Assembly (NCBI GenBank): GCA_003151535.1
Contig: PLXT01000115.1
Coordinates: forward strand, 97,943-138,577
From: Methanobacterium sp.
GTDB lineage: Archaea; Methanobacteriota; Methanobacteria; Methanobacteriales; Methanobacteriaceae
DNA length: 40,635 nt
Direction: 5' to 3'
Positions 22,508 to 29,479 of this stretch are shown piece by piece. The position numbers were made by a program, and so were the translations under genes. The notes beneath the pieces were generated by a model. The model made no database searches and was not told the origin of the DNA. It was given only the letters and a program-made list of their open reading frames with translations. How positions within the stretch are numbered: position 1 is the first letter of the stretch; every line of letters begins with the position of its first letter.

Positions 22508-22843
22508 TTAAAACAATAACAATGAATCAATCTTATCAATATTTAAGCCAATCCTGAAACCTGACATAATATCAGTTGCTTGTAACTTATCGCCATATGA
22601 TACCAGTGAAAATATCAGGGGTTCCTGCCAATCCCCGCCAGCACATACTGTCATTTTATCATCATAAATTGAAAGGATTTCGAAATTTTCGAAATCTATT
22701 ACCTCTTTAAGACCGTCCTCATCTTTAATATATGGTATGTTTTCAACAATATTATACAATACAGATGGATCTAAATCTATTAGAGTGTGTTCAGCAAAAT
22801 TAAAAAACCCATTTTTAATGAGTATTTCAATAACAGTTTTCAT
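22508..22843 (-). CDS. hypothetical protein, 111 aa
   Basis: Acidic protein beginning MKTVIEILIKNGFFNF and containing a single AGGDWQEPLIF turn. No known motif. It is flanked directly by tRNA-Arg downstream and the kinase-like gene upstream. Confidence 0.65.
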   Translation of the reverse strand: MKTVIEILIKNGFFNFAEHTLIDLDPSVLYNIVENIPYIKDEDGLKEVIDFENFEILSIYDDKMTVCAGGDWQEPLIFSLVSYGDKLQATDIMSGFRIGLNIDKIDSLLLF

Positions 22844-22869
22844 GTTGGTGTCTAGTTAGTTGTTGGTTG

Positions 22870-23379
22870 TTATTTCTTTAAAAACTTACCCAAGGATAAG
22901 GCTTTAAGTTTGAATTCTTCGAGTGTTCCATTATTCTCAATAATAATGTCGGCATTGCTCTTGGTAATATTAAAGGATGACGAGCTTTCGCTTGGTAACC
23001 TTTCGGAGGCATCAACCCATATAATCAAATCAAATAGCTTTTGATTCTGACACTCTTTAATCTCTGCCCAATCTCTCATCCCCACATATGTATTATTGTG
23101 TTCTAATATATCTTTTGCTAATCTAGCTTTATCGGATATATTATAATTACAAATCATTTGATACCATTCAGTTCTATGATTAACTCTATCTTCAAAACAT
23201 TCTTCTGGCGTAGTATAACCATACTTACCCTTTAATTCGTCATAGATAAATATATCAGCACATGCTTGTGACGATGAAATGAATTTTAAATCAAATTCAT
23301 CACGTAAAAACTCAGCTAATGTATCCTTTCCCCACCTAGCATGACTGATAATTAAGAGTTTTATATTGTTCATTGACAA
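22870..23379 (-). CDS. P-loop kinase, deoxynucleoside monophosphate kinase-like
   Basis: The Walker A-like loop SHARWGKDT at residues 12-20 follows a hydrophobic strand (IKLLII), as in phage dNMP kinases such as T4 gp1 and related adenylate-type kinases. FDLIIWVDASERLPSES fits the lid region, and ADIIIENNGTLEEF is the usual C-terminal strand and helix. At 169 aa it is shorter than T4 gp1 (241 aa). It likely phosphorylates a nucleotide for DNA synthesis, but the substrate is inferred from family only. Confidence 0.65.
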   Translation of the reverse strand: MSMNNIKLLIISHARWGKDTLAEFLRDEFDLKFISSSQACADIFIYDELKGKYGYTTPEECFEDRVNHRTEWYQMICNYNISDKARLAKDILEHNNTYVGMRDWAEIKECQNQKLFDLIIWVDASERLPSESSSSFNITKSNADIIIENNGTLEEFKLKALSLGKFLKK

Positions 23380-23390
23380 TGATACATAAA

Positions 23391-24080
23391 TTATGACAAC
23401 AATTCAATTCTTCCTCTAAAAATATCTTTAATACTAGCAGTTTTATTTGTTACGTGGTCTATTACTATACCATCCTTAACTCTATATGTTCGTCTTTTCT
23501 TACTACGCCCACTGTTGCCAATTTGTTTGTTACGTTCTTCGGATTCCTCATTCATGAAGCCAGTACAATAAAAATTATTCACACGCTTTTTTAATTCTTT
23601 GTATGCATCATCCCTATTACTTATCTGACTTCTACCATCACGAACAACTTTAATTCCAGTTGGGATGTGTGTCATAATAACGCATGAATCTGTTGAGTTT
23701 TTATGCTGCCCACCTTTCCCTGTACCTCTAGTTGTTTCTATTTTGATTTCATCCTTTGGAACTTCTATTTGACTGTAGGAATTATCATTCAGAATGGCTA
23801 CCGTTATTGTACTGGTATGAACTCTACCTCTTCTTTCCGTTGGTGGAACTCTTTGCCATTGATGACCTGACGCTTCATTCTCAAAAAACTTTTTTACCTT
23901 CTCGCCGCTTATTCAGATATGAACAAACCCTTCCCTTTCCTCTACTATCCTTCAGTTGAAGGAATTATTCTTACATGCTTTGATATAAATATCTCGCATA
24001 TCACACACTAAAAGTTTTGAATCAGAGCCGCCTTCGCTTGCCCTTAATTCCATTGAGATTTCTTCTTTCATAACGTTCAT
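23391..24080 (-). CDS. class I peptide chain release factor lacking domain 1, with two in-frame UGA codons
   Basis: From ATG at 24078-24080 one frame runs to TAA at 23391 with 229 positions. It matches RF1/RF2 domains 2-4: SMELRASEGGSDSKLL, GHQWQRVPPTERRGRVHTST, the catalytic RGTGKGGQHKNSTDS (GGQ at 123-125) and THIPTGIKVV...RSQ. The codon-recognition tripeptide is P-P-T (79-81), the RF1 (UAA/UAG) type. Codons 43 and 56 are TGA; in homologues these sites are ordinary residues (Trp is plausible at both). Domain 1 is missing, as in PrfH. Normal decoding would give a 42-residue fragment, or a 95-residue C-terminal piece from an internal ATG. Readthrough, UGA reassignment or recent decay are possible. 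A terminator lies directly upstream. Confidence 0.75.
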
Positions 24081-24088
24081 TTTAAGTC

Positions 24089-24119
24089 AAAAAAAAATCC
24101 TTTAATTACTTAAAGGATC
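24089..24119 (-). terminator. terminator just upstream of the release factor gene
   Basis: A stem ATCCTTTAA with its complement and a 4-base loop is followed on the minus strand by a run of nine T. The release factor ATG begins about nine bases after the T run, so its transcription must either read through this terminator or start inside it. Confidence 0.75.
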
Positions 24120-24128
24120 TTTATTTCG

Positions 24129-24200
24129 TAGCGGCTGAAGGATTCGAACCTCCGACCTCTTGGTTATGAGCCAAGCGAGCTACCACTGCTCTAAGCCGCA
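24129..24200 (-). tRNA. tRNA with CAT anticodon, initiator-like
   Basis: The D arm GAGC-AGTGGTA-GCTC followed by G and the AGGTC variable loop closely resemble bacterial initiator tRNA, including A11-U24. Position 1-72 is a T-T mismatch, and a mismatch there is an initiator hallmark. Anticodon arm CTTGG-CTCATAA-CCAAG lacks the three G-C pairs of a standard initiator, so the assignment is not complete. T arm GGAGG-TTCGAAT-CCTTC, discriminator A. Confidence 0.8.
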
Positions 24201-24257
24201 ATATGTAATAAATATAATAAATACTATCAAAGTTTTAAATTAATAGTATTTATTTTG

Positions 24258-24327
24258 TTGCGGTTGCCAGAGTCGAACTGAACCATAAGGTTATGAGCCT
24301 TACATGCTGCCATTACACCACCCCACA
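24258..24327 (-). tRNA. tRNA with CAT anticodon, weak acceptor stem
   Basis: The anticodon arm TAAGG-CTCATAA-CCTTA is perfect. The acceptor TGTGGGG/AACCGCA has two mismatches at the inner end and the T stem (TTCAG/CTGGC) one. The D region TGGTGTAATGGCAGCA is short. Met or Ile2; possibly decaying. Confidence 0.65.
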
Positions 24328-24331
24328 ATTT

Positions 24332-24399
24332 GAGCCCCTGCAGACTTGATACTGCACCTAGCCCTCTAAAGGGCCAATGCTACTTACACCAAAGGAGCT
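24332..24399 (-). tRNA. tRNA-like with 8-nt anticodon loop (CTTTAGAG)
   Basis: Acceptor AGCTCCT/AGGGGCT pairs fully. The anticodon arm TGGCC-CTTTAGAG-GGCTA has an 8-base loop (6 if the C-G pair closes), and the T arm GCAG-TATCAAGT-CTGC also has an 8-base loop. Possible anticodons are TTA, TAG or a 4-base TTAG; a Leu or nonsense-codon reading cannot be decided. Length 68 nt. Confidence 0.5.
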
Positions 24400-24471
24400 T
24401 ATGTTTTAAAGAACTACTTGACAATGATACAAAAGAATTAATAAATGTCAAGTTTTTAAGAGTATTTTTTT

Positions 24472-24669
24472 CTAAATACTTTTTATAATTAAGAAAATGC
24501 CGTGTTTTTTATTCAAATAATGTACCACGTTAAGAACTTCAAAATACTTTTCAAATTCTTCCAGATAAATAAACTCATTTTTCCTAGGTATAAAATGTAC
24601 TTTAACATTACCCCTGATTACTTCCCATTTATCATCTAACAAAGACACTGAATATTTTTTCTTAAACAT
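24472..24669 (-). CDS. hypothetical protein, 65 aa
   Basis: Basic and aromatic-rich small protein, MFKKKYSVSLLDDKWEVIRG start, HYLNKKHGIFLIIKSI end. No known motif. It is the first gene after the tRNAs in the direction of lower coordinates. Confidence 0.6.
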   Translation of the reverse strand: MFKKKYSVSLLDDKWEVIRGNVKVHFIPRKNEFIYLEEFEKYFEVLNVVHYLNKKHGIFLIIKSI

Positions 24670-24754
24670 CTTAAAAAAAATAAACCTTTAGTGTTTATTT
24701 TTAAATTATAATCTATTTATTAGTATAAATAATTATTTTTTAAACTTTTATTTT

Positions 24755-24874
24755 ATGGCTTGCGGATGTAAAGGATCAACTACGGTTAAAACCACAACTA
24801 CTCAAACTAATGTGCCTCCTACGGCTAATCAACCTACTGTTCAAACAGTACCAACTGTTAAACCTAGTAAGTAA
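24755..24874 (+). CDS. small Cys/Thr-rich protein, 39 aa, plus strand
   Basis: The plus-strand frame MACGCKGSTTVKTTTTQ... ends VKPSK and is followed at once by a strong terminator. The MACGCKGS start with two close cysteines followed by a Thr/Pro/Gln-rich tail is typical of small unassigned phage proteins. It is one of only three plus-strand genes here and stands alone. Confidence 0.55.
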   Translation: MACGCKGSTTVKTTTTQTNVPPTANQPTVQTVPTVKPSK

Positions 24875-24881
24875 TTAAAAA

Positions 24882-24918
24882 AAAATTAACTTCGATAAAT
24901 TGTGTCGAAGTTAATTTT
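24882..24918 (+). terminator. strong bidirectional terminator hairpin
   Basis: A perfect 14-bp inverted repeat AAAATTAACTTCGA with a 9-base loop, with T-rich arms on both strands. It ends the 39-aa plus-strand gene and could also stop minus-strand RNA coming from the tmRNA region. Confidence 0.75.
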
Positions 24919-24924
24919 AACTAG

Positions 24925-25325
24925 TCCAAATGGTATCTATCCTTGGGACACACAAACGTATGTAAGACCTATGGAAGGCATCTTCGAGCGGTTTTAGGTT
25001 CCATTAGACCATTCCGCCGCCTAGGTGTTTCGGCTCATGACTGCCTACTTTAGGCAAGCTAACTCCCAGAGGGAGCAAAAAGATCGCGCCGATAGATATC
25101 GGCATTGCTTACAAACTAAATTTAAAAATAACGTCCCATGATTAACGACCTTGGGTATTAGTGGCAGAACGGTCAAGTGCCAAACGTCATTGATAATGTT
25201 ATTAGGGACAGTTCCTTCACTTCTGTCTTGTTTCTCTGTCGCGTACAGCACTAATAAAATAATATACAAGACTGACCAGATAAAAATCCTACCCTTCGGC
25301 TGACCAGAGATTTATCCTATCTTGT
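24925..25325 (-). ncRNA. unidentified structured RNA region of about 400 nt
   Basis: No convincing gene occupies this stretch, and it is more GC-rich than its surroundings. Many hairpins can be drawn on the minus strand: GTCTTG/CAAGAC enclosing CTGT/ACAG, GACAG/CTGTC, a 9-bp AATGACGTT/GACGTTATT helix, GCCGAT/ATCGGC, CTCCC/GGGAG and GCCTA/TAGGC. CTGGTCAG occurs twice near 25270-25310. It directly follows the tmRNA. RNase P signatures are absent. Large phage RNAs such as GOLLD and ROOL are often found near tRNA genes, but I cannot assign it to either. Confidence 0.4.
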
Positions 25326-25329
25326 TTAG

Positions 25330-25697
25330 AGGAGGAAACGGGAGTCGAACCCGTGTCTTAAGTATTCTTCAAAAGCTTTCTACATGTTTATCAAGGTTTT
25401 ATAACCCTGCGAATCTTTTCACTTTATTTTAATTCAGTGTGAGCTGAATGAGTTTCCAACCAGTTTCATTAAAGTCGGAAACGAGCCCACCAGTTTCATT
25501 AAAGTCTGAAACGGACTGCTTTGTTAGGCAAAAGCAAGCTCTCCTGCGCCCACAGTTAATACTGCTTCGTCAAGGAAATTTTCTGAAACGATAAGATCGT
25601 TGTCATTTGTTTTTTAATAGACAGATTAAAGTGCTTCCATCTAGCACCACATGCTTACAATTTACGACTATACTCAATCAATGCCAAGTATTCCCCC
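25330..25697 (-). ncRNA. ssrA: tmRNA (SsrA) with a long tag ending in LAFA
   Basis: It rescues stalled ribosomes by acting first as tRNA, then as mRNA. The ends form a 7-bp acceptor, GGGGGAA with TTCCTCC (one G-U), next to a canonical T arm ACGGG-TTCGACT-CCCGT. GTAAGCATG near the 5' end is typical. The tag frame runs from about 25610 to TAA at 25524-25526; it begins near (T)NDNDLIV and ends GELAFA, about 27-28 residues, while most bacterial tags have about 10 and end in LAA. Long tags ending FAFA are known in Mycoplasma. Two near-identical pseudoknot-like modules follow the tag. CCA is not encoded. A promoter lies about 60 bases upstream, and clpP is the next gene. Confidence 0.88.
25459..25513 (-). 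repeat. two near-identical 25-bp modules inside tmRNA
   Basis: Copies at 25459-25483 and 25489-25513 differ at one base. Each contains GTTTC(A/C)...TGAAAC, which can form a hairpin, and they lie where tmRNA pseudoknots follow the tag stop, so they are probably a duplicated pseudoknot. Confidence 0.7.
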
Positions 25698-25740
25698 ATA
25701 TTTAAAAGAACTATTTATAAATATATCACCCTGTTTAAAA

Positions 25741-25776
25741 GTTCAGAATGTTATACAAATATACAACACTCTGAAC
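25741..25776 (-). terminator. terminator after clpP, holding a promoter box in its loop
   Basis: An imperfect 12-bp stem starting GTTCAGAGTGTT on the minus strand, followed by TTTTAAA. The loop contains TATATTTG, the -7 element of the tmRNA promoter. Confidence 0.6.
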
Positions 25777-25786
25777 AATTTTACAA
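25756..25786 (-). promoter_or_regulatory. Bacteroidota-type promoter for tmRNA
   Basis: On the minus strand TTG (25786-25784), a 20-bp spacer and TATATTTG (25763-25756). Transcription would start near 25750, about 50 bases before the mature tmRNA 5' end, so 5' processing (RNase P) is expected. Confidence 0.65.
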
Positions 25787-25792
25787 GTTTAT

Positions 25793-26491
25793 TTATATTT
25801 TTTTTCCTTTATTTTTTATAATGCTGTCGATTATACCGTATTCCAAGGCTTCTTCAGCTGAAAACCATAGGTCTCTTTCAGCATCTTTTTTAACAGCTTC
25901 AGCCGTTTTGTTAGTATACTCGCCTAACATCTTAAACAACAAATCATTCATTTTCTTCGTTTCTGCCATGGTAATTTCCATGTCTTGGTAGGTACCACCA
26001 GCACCTCCAGATACCTGATGTATCATCACTCTGCTAGTAGCCAAGCTTAACCGCTTTCCCTTGGTTCCAGCGCCCAAAAGTATGCTACCCATGCTAGCTG
26101 CCATACCTGTGTTGATTGTAACAATATCGGAAGTTATATAGTTCATTACATCCACCATGCTTAGGCCAGATTTTACGCTACCCCCTGGGGTATCAACATG
26201 TAATGTGATATCACTAATATCAACATTATCCAAAAACAATAACTGAGCTTGTACAATGGTACTCATTCTATCATTTACAGGACCAGCCAACCAAATCTTT
26301 CTATCCATCATCATACGAGAAAAAATATCCATTTGTGTAACTCGCAATTCTCTTTCTTCAAGAACGTATGGTGTCATACTAGACTGTATACCATACAATT
26401 TATCTTGTTGTTGAACTGAAGCATCGTACTCTGAAGATGAAATTCCCATATGCTTTGTCGCATAAGATCTAAATTCATTACCAATATTCAT
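25793..26491 (-). CDS. clpP: ATP-dependent Clp protease proteolytic subunit
   Basis: Serine protease that forms double heptameric rings and works with ClpX or ClpA-type unfoldases. The catalytic triad is clear: S133 in TGMAASMGS, H158 in RVMIHQ, and D207 in ERDLWFSAEEALEYG. HVDTPGGSV is also conserved. At 232 aa it has an N-terminal extension of about 40 residues over the usual core. No unfoldase is encoded in the window, so a host ClpX is needed unless the phage has its own elsewhere. Its position next to a tmRNA with an altered tag suggests a link with degradation of tagged proteins; head maturation is the other usual role for phage ClpP-like proteases. Confidence 0.93.
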   Translation of the reverse strand: MNIGNEFRSYATKHMGISSSEYDASVQQQDKLYGIQSSMTPYVLEERELRVTQMDIFSRMMMDRKIWLAGPVNDRMSTIVQAQLLFLDNVDISDITLHVDTPGGSVKSGLSMVDVMNYITSDIVTINTGMAASMGSILLGAGTKGKRLSLATSRVMIHQVSGGAGGTYQDMEITMAETKKMNDLLFKMLGEYTNKTAEAVKKDAERDLWFSAEEALEYGIIDSIIKNKGKKI

Positions 26492-26516
26492 ATTATAGAT
26501 TGTTTTAGGGTTAAAA

Positions 26517-26933
26517 TTATTCTGGATTGGTTTCAGAATCTGATGCGAATATTTCTTTAATAAGGGTCTTTAGATTTAAACACTTTTCAGCACCATACTT
26601 CAATAGTAACAAACTAAATGTTGAAAAATCTGGGGCGATGAGGGTTAATTTGTCCTTTTCAGCATCAAAATAAATTCTTGCAACATATTCTTCAACAATA
26701 ATCTTTTTCTGTTCATCTTCCAATTTTTCGAAGACCTCTTCATTCAATAGAATGATGATATCCTCATTGGTCATGTGTTTTAGAATGTCTGACGCTTTGC
26801 TAACCTTGCAAATTTCTTTTAATTTATTGCAACCTAGAATCTTAATATTCAGATCCTGTAAGGAGTCAATTTGTTTTATAAAACTGGTGAATAGTTCTTC
26901 ATGATCTTCAAATACTTCGTGATATCTTGACAT
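26517..26933 (-). CDS. conserved hypothetical phage protein, 138 aa
   Basis: Acidic protein with IIILLNEEVFEKLEDEQKKIIVEEYVARIYFD followed by DKLTLIAPDFSTFSLLLLKYG. This pattern resembles a family of unassigned phage proteins distantly like metallopeptidases, but no HExxH is present here. It has its own promoter and lies between dnaJ and clpP. Confidence 0.65.
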   Translation of the reverse strand: MSRYHEVFEDHEELFTSFIKQIDSLQDLNIKILGCNKLKEICKVSKASDILKHMTNEDIIILLNEEVFEKLEDEQKKIIVEEYVARIYFDAEKDKLTLIAPDFSTFSLLLLKYGAEKCLNLKTLIKEIFASDSETNPE

Positions 26934-26947
26934 ATTTTAAATTTTCT

Positions 26948-26978
26948 CAAATATACATAATAGGATATCAGATTGCAA
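26948..26978 (-). promoter_or_regulatory. Bacteroidota-type promoter upstream of the 138-aa gene
   Basis: On the minus strand TTG (26978-26976), a 20-bp spacer and TATATTTG (26955-26948), 14 bases before the ATG at 26933. The -33 element lies in the last codons of dnaJ. It could also drive clpP. Confidence 0.65.
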
Positions 26979-27990
26979 TCTTTTGATTTATTTTTTTTAA
27001 CTCCTCTATTAGTTTTCGTTCTTCACTATCAATTTTATTAGGCATTAATAAATCAACAATAACTAATAGATCGCCTCTAGTCCCAGTATTTAATAGTTTC
27101 ATTCCCTTACTAGGAATTTTAAATATATCACCTACCTTAGTGTATTCGGTAATTTGAATCCTGATTTTGCCACCCTCTATTATATTTACATCTATTTTAT
27201 CACCCAATACCATTTGAGGATACGTTAGTTTAACTGAAAATTTTAAGTCGTTGCCAGTTCTAATAAAATTTTCGTGCGGTATTTCTAATATTGATATAAT
27301 CAAGTCTCCGACCCCACCATTTTTAACCGCATGGCCCTTTTCACTTAATACCATACTCATATTTTCAACAACACCACTGGGTATTTGTATGTCTACACTC
27401 TCGTCTATTGAGTTAACCCCTTCACCTGCACAAGAGACACAAATACTCTCATATGAGAATCCTTGTCCTCCACACACATTACAAGTTACTGCACTATGAA
27501 TTTGACCGAATGGGGTGTTTATTATCTCTCTGACTGCACCAGAACCCCCGCATGTAGTACATGTCTTTACATTAGTACCACCCTTCCCGCTACATGGCTT
27601 ACAGTGTACGTTCCTTTTATATTTGAATTTTTTACTTGTTCCTGTGAAAATTTCCTCAAGGGCTAATTTTAAGGTTAAATTCATATTTGTGCCTGGTCTT
27701 GTAACCGAACCTTGTGCAAAAGGATTAAAACCGCTTCTCCTAAATAAATCTTGGAACGGATCACCACTTGGCCCTTGTTTAGGGGTATTGTGCCCATATG
27801 TATCATATTGTCTTTTTTTATCTTCATCAGACAATACTTCGTAGCTTTCAGCTATTTCTTTGAAGAGATTTTCATCGCCGCCTTTATCAGGGTGTGTTTC
27901 CACTGCTTTTTTCCTAAAGGCTTTTTTAATTTCGTCTTGAGTTGCAGTCTTGGTAAGCCCTAAGACATCGTAATAATCTCTCTTTGCCAT
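26968..27990 (-). CDS. dnaJ: chaperone DnaJ
   Basis: Hsp40 co-chaperone that stimulates DnaK. The J domain occupies residues 1-68 (MAKRDYYDVLGL, HPD motif in VETHPDKGG). A short Gly/Phe region follows. The zinc-finger domain has four CxxCxGxG-type repeats (CKPCSGKG, CTTCGGSG, CNVCGGQG, CVSCAGEG). The two C-terminal substrate-binding domains follow. At 340 aa it is a slightly short type I DnaJ. No DnaK is in the window, so it probably recruits host DnaK, for example for phage protein folding or replication-complex assembly. Confidence 0.95.
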   Translation of the reverse strand: MAKRDYYDVLGLTKTATQDEIKKAFRKKAVETHPDKGGDENLFKEIAESYEVLSDEDKKRQYDTYGHNTPKQGPSGDPFQDLFRRSGFNPFAQGSVTRPGTNMNLTLKLALEEIFTGTSKKFKYKRNVHCKPCSGKGGTNVKTCTTCGGSGAVREIINTPFGQIHSAVTCNVCGGQGFSYESICVSCAGEGVNSIDESVDIQIPSGVVENMSMVLSEKGHAVKNGGVGDLIISILEIPHENFIRTGNDLKFSVKLTYPQMVLGDKIDVNIIEGGKIRIQITEYTKVGDIFKIPSKGMKLLNTGTRGDLLVIVDLLMPNKIDSEERKLIEELKKINQKIAI

Positions 27991-28036
27991 TTATTTTTTG
28001 ATAATTATACATAATTTAATAGAAAAAAGCAATAAA

Positions 28037-28696
28037 ATGGTATACAGAGTAGTATTGGTAAGTAACGGAGAATATAAGAAAACAATGTGGAGAAGTCTCA
28101 CAAAAGAAACTTCCTTCATTCATTTCCATAAATTAATCGAAAAAAATAAAGAAATAAAATTTCCAAAGAAGTTTATTAATACCAACGCCATTATACCTGT
28201 TAAATTTAATCTTTATGTTACGAAGCCAACAGAACCCAGTGATGTATTTAGAACATTACGGGATGATTTTGGTAGGACTTACACTGAAAAACCTTTGGGT
28301 GATTGGACCATATTGGCTTCCGAAAACTACAATGTTGAAGAGAAATTCTGGATACATGGTATGGACGCAAAGGCTAATAGACCAAACATTGATACCATTG
28401 TTAAAAAATTAATGCTGGGTGCTTATAGAAAAAATATGGTTAAACAAGTCATTGTTGTACATAATAAACTTATTATATATAATGAGGACCAGTTTGACAT
28501 GGTGCTATGTAAATGTATGGATGATGCCCAACGTTTACACCATACATTAGCAAAAATCGCAAAAAAACTTAAAATTAAAAGTTTAATCTTTATGGGAACA
28601 GCCCAACCAGCAGTGATGGGTAGAATGTATGGAATTATTCAAGAACATACACACTGGCCTATAGAAAAAATAAGAAGGTATACCACACGGCCTTAG
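28037..28696 (+). CDS. conserved hypothetical phage protein, plus strand, 219 aa
   Basis: The start is placed at MVYRVVLVSNGEYKK (28037), since an upstream ATG at 27998 would leave only 7 bases to the divergent dnaJ start. The family pattern (VSNGE, then FPKKFINTNAIIPVKF, LRDDFGRTY and GDWTILASENYNVEEKFW) is known from other T4-like phages without a function. The end is basic (KIRRYTTRP). Its TAG overlaps the stop of 28693-28881 on the other strand. Confidence 0.7.
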   Translation: MVYRVVLVSNGEYKKTMWRSLTKETSFIHFHKLIEKNKEIKFPKKFINTNAIIPVKFNLYVTKPTEPSDVFRTLRDDFGRTYTEKPLGDWTILASENYNVEEKFWIHGMDAKANRPNIDTIVKKLMLGAYRKNMVKQVIVVHNKLIIYNEDQFDMVLCKCMDDAQRLHHTLAKIAKKLKIKSLIFMGTAQPAVMGRMYGIIQEHTHWPIEKIRRYTTRP

Positions 28697-28881
28697 CGGA
28701 ATAGATTTTCTAACCTTCCAACAAGTTTACCTATTTTAATTTCATTTTCGTTTATTCTCAACTGGGCTTGGTGTGGAATATTACCCACAAATTCAGCCTT
28801 AATTTTTGACACCTCTCTTTGGAGGATTTCTACTTGTCTTATACAATCATCGTATACTAGAGCTTTTTCGGCATTATTCAT
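28693..28881 (-). CDS. hypothetical coiled-coil protein, 62 aa
   Basis: Mostly helical with heptad-like spacing (QVEILQREVSKIKAEF, LRINENEIKIGKLVGRLENL). It may oligomerise. Convergent with the plus-strand gene at 28037, with overlapping stop codons. Confidence 0.6.
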   Translation of the reverse strand: MNNAEKALVYDDCIRQVEILQREVSKIKAEFVGNIPHQAQLRINENEIKIGKLVGRLENLFR

Positions 28882-28899
28882 TTTAGTAGTTGTTTATTT

Positions 28900-29478
28900 T
28901 TATACTCGTTTCCTTTCTGGTCTTATATCCTCAAGGTTATGGTTTATTTTTTTTGATTTCAAAATTGGATGGTTAACCAGCGCTTCAATTGTTGCCGTGC
29001 TGCCTGTGGTCTTTATGACTTTGTTAGTGGTAATTTTTAATGGTGGAAGACTAAACGCTTTTTCTAATGGGGCGTAGTTTTTAACTATTATTTTAATATC
29101 TGCAGAATATATAGTCTTATTAGACCAAACAACTATTTCATCATTTGCCAATGATTCATTATAAATTAATTCCAAATCATAAAAATATCCATTACTACAT
29201 TCTTTAAATGTGCTAAGAAAACTAAATAAATAAATATTAGCCGATATTTTATTAGGTATCACTTCATTTCGTAATAGTATATACTTTACACGGTTAATTT
29301 GTGTTATGAGGGTTGTATTATATTCTTCTTGTCTACTATAAAAGTATGGGCTATTTGATGGCATATTATAATCCCAATAAACTGTTTCTTTAGGTAGCGC
29401 CTTGACTGTCATATCAACAATCAATGGTGGCTTAGAAAAATCCATTGTGGTTAAGTTTGTAGAGTTAATTACTGACAT
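28900..29478 (-). CDS. hypothetical protein, 192 aa
   Basis: Beta-rich soluble protein (DFSKPPLIVDMTVKALP, YYFYDLEL-type strands) ending in a basic tail RPERKRV. No known domain. It follows 29480-29767 with a one-base gap and is probably co-transcribed. Confidence 0.6.
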   Translation of the reverse strand: MSVINSTNLTTMDFSKPPLIVDMTVKALPKETVYWDYNMPSNSPYFYSRQEEYNTTLITQINRVKYILLRNEVIPNKISANIYLFSFLSTFKECSNGYFYDLELIYNESLANDEIVVWSNKTIYSADIKIIVKNYAPLEKAFSLPPLKITTNKVIKTTGSTATIEALVNHPILKSKKINHNLEDIRPERKRV

Positions 29479-29479
29479 A

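Noticed and set aside
25045..25269. Minus-strand open frame of 74 codons
   Set aside because: It lies in the hairpin-rich RNA region and its product is compositionally unlike neighbouring proteins.
24925..25325. RNase P RNA
   Set aside because: The near-universal GAGGAAAGUC block and the ACAGAA...GCUUA end are not present in the right order, although short look-alikes occur.
27251..27963. Several plus-strand frames across dnaJ
   Set aside because: All are antisense shadows of the well-supported dnaJ gene.
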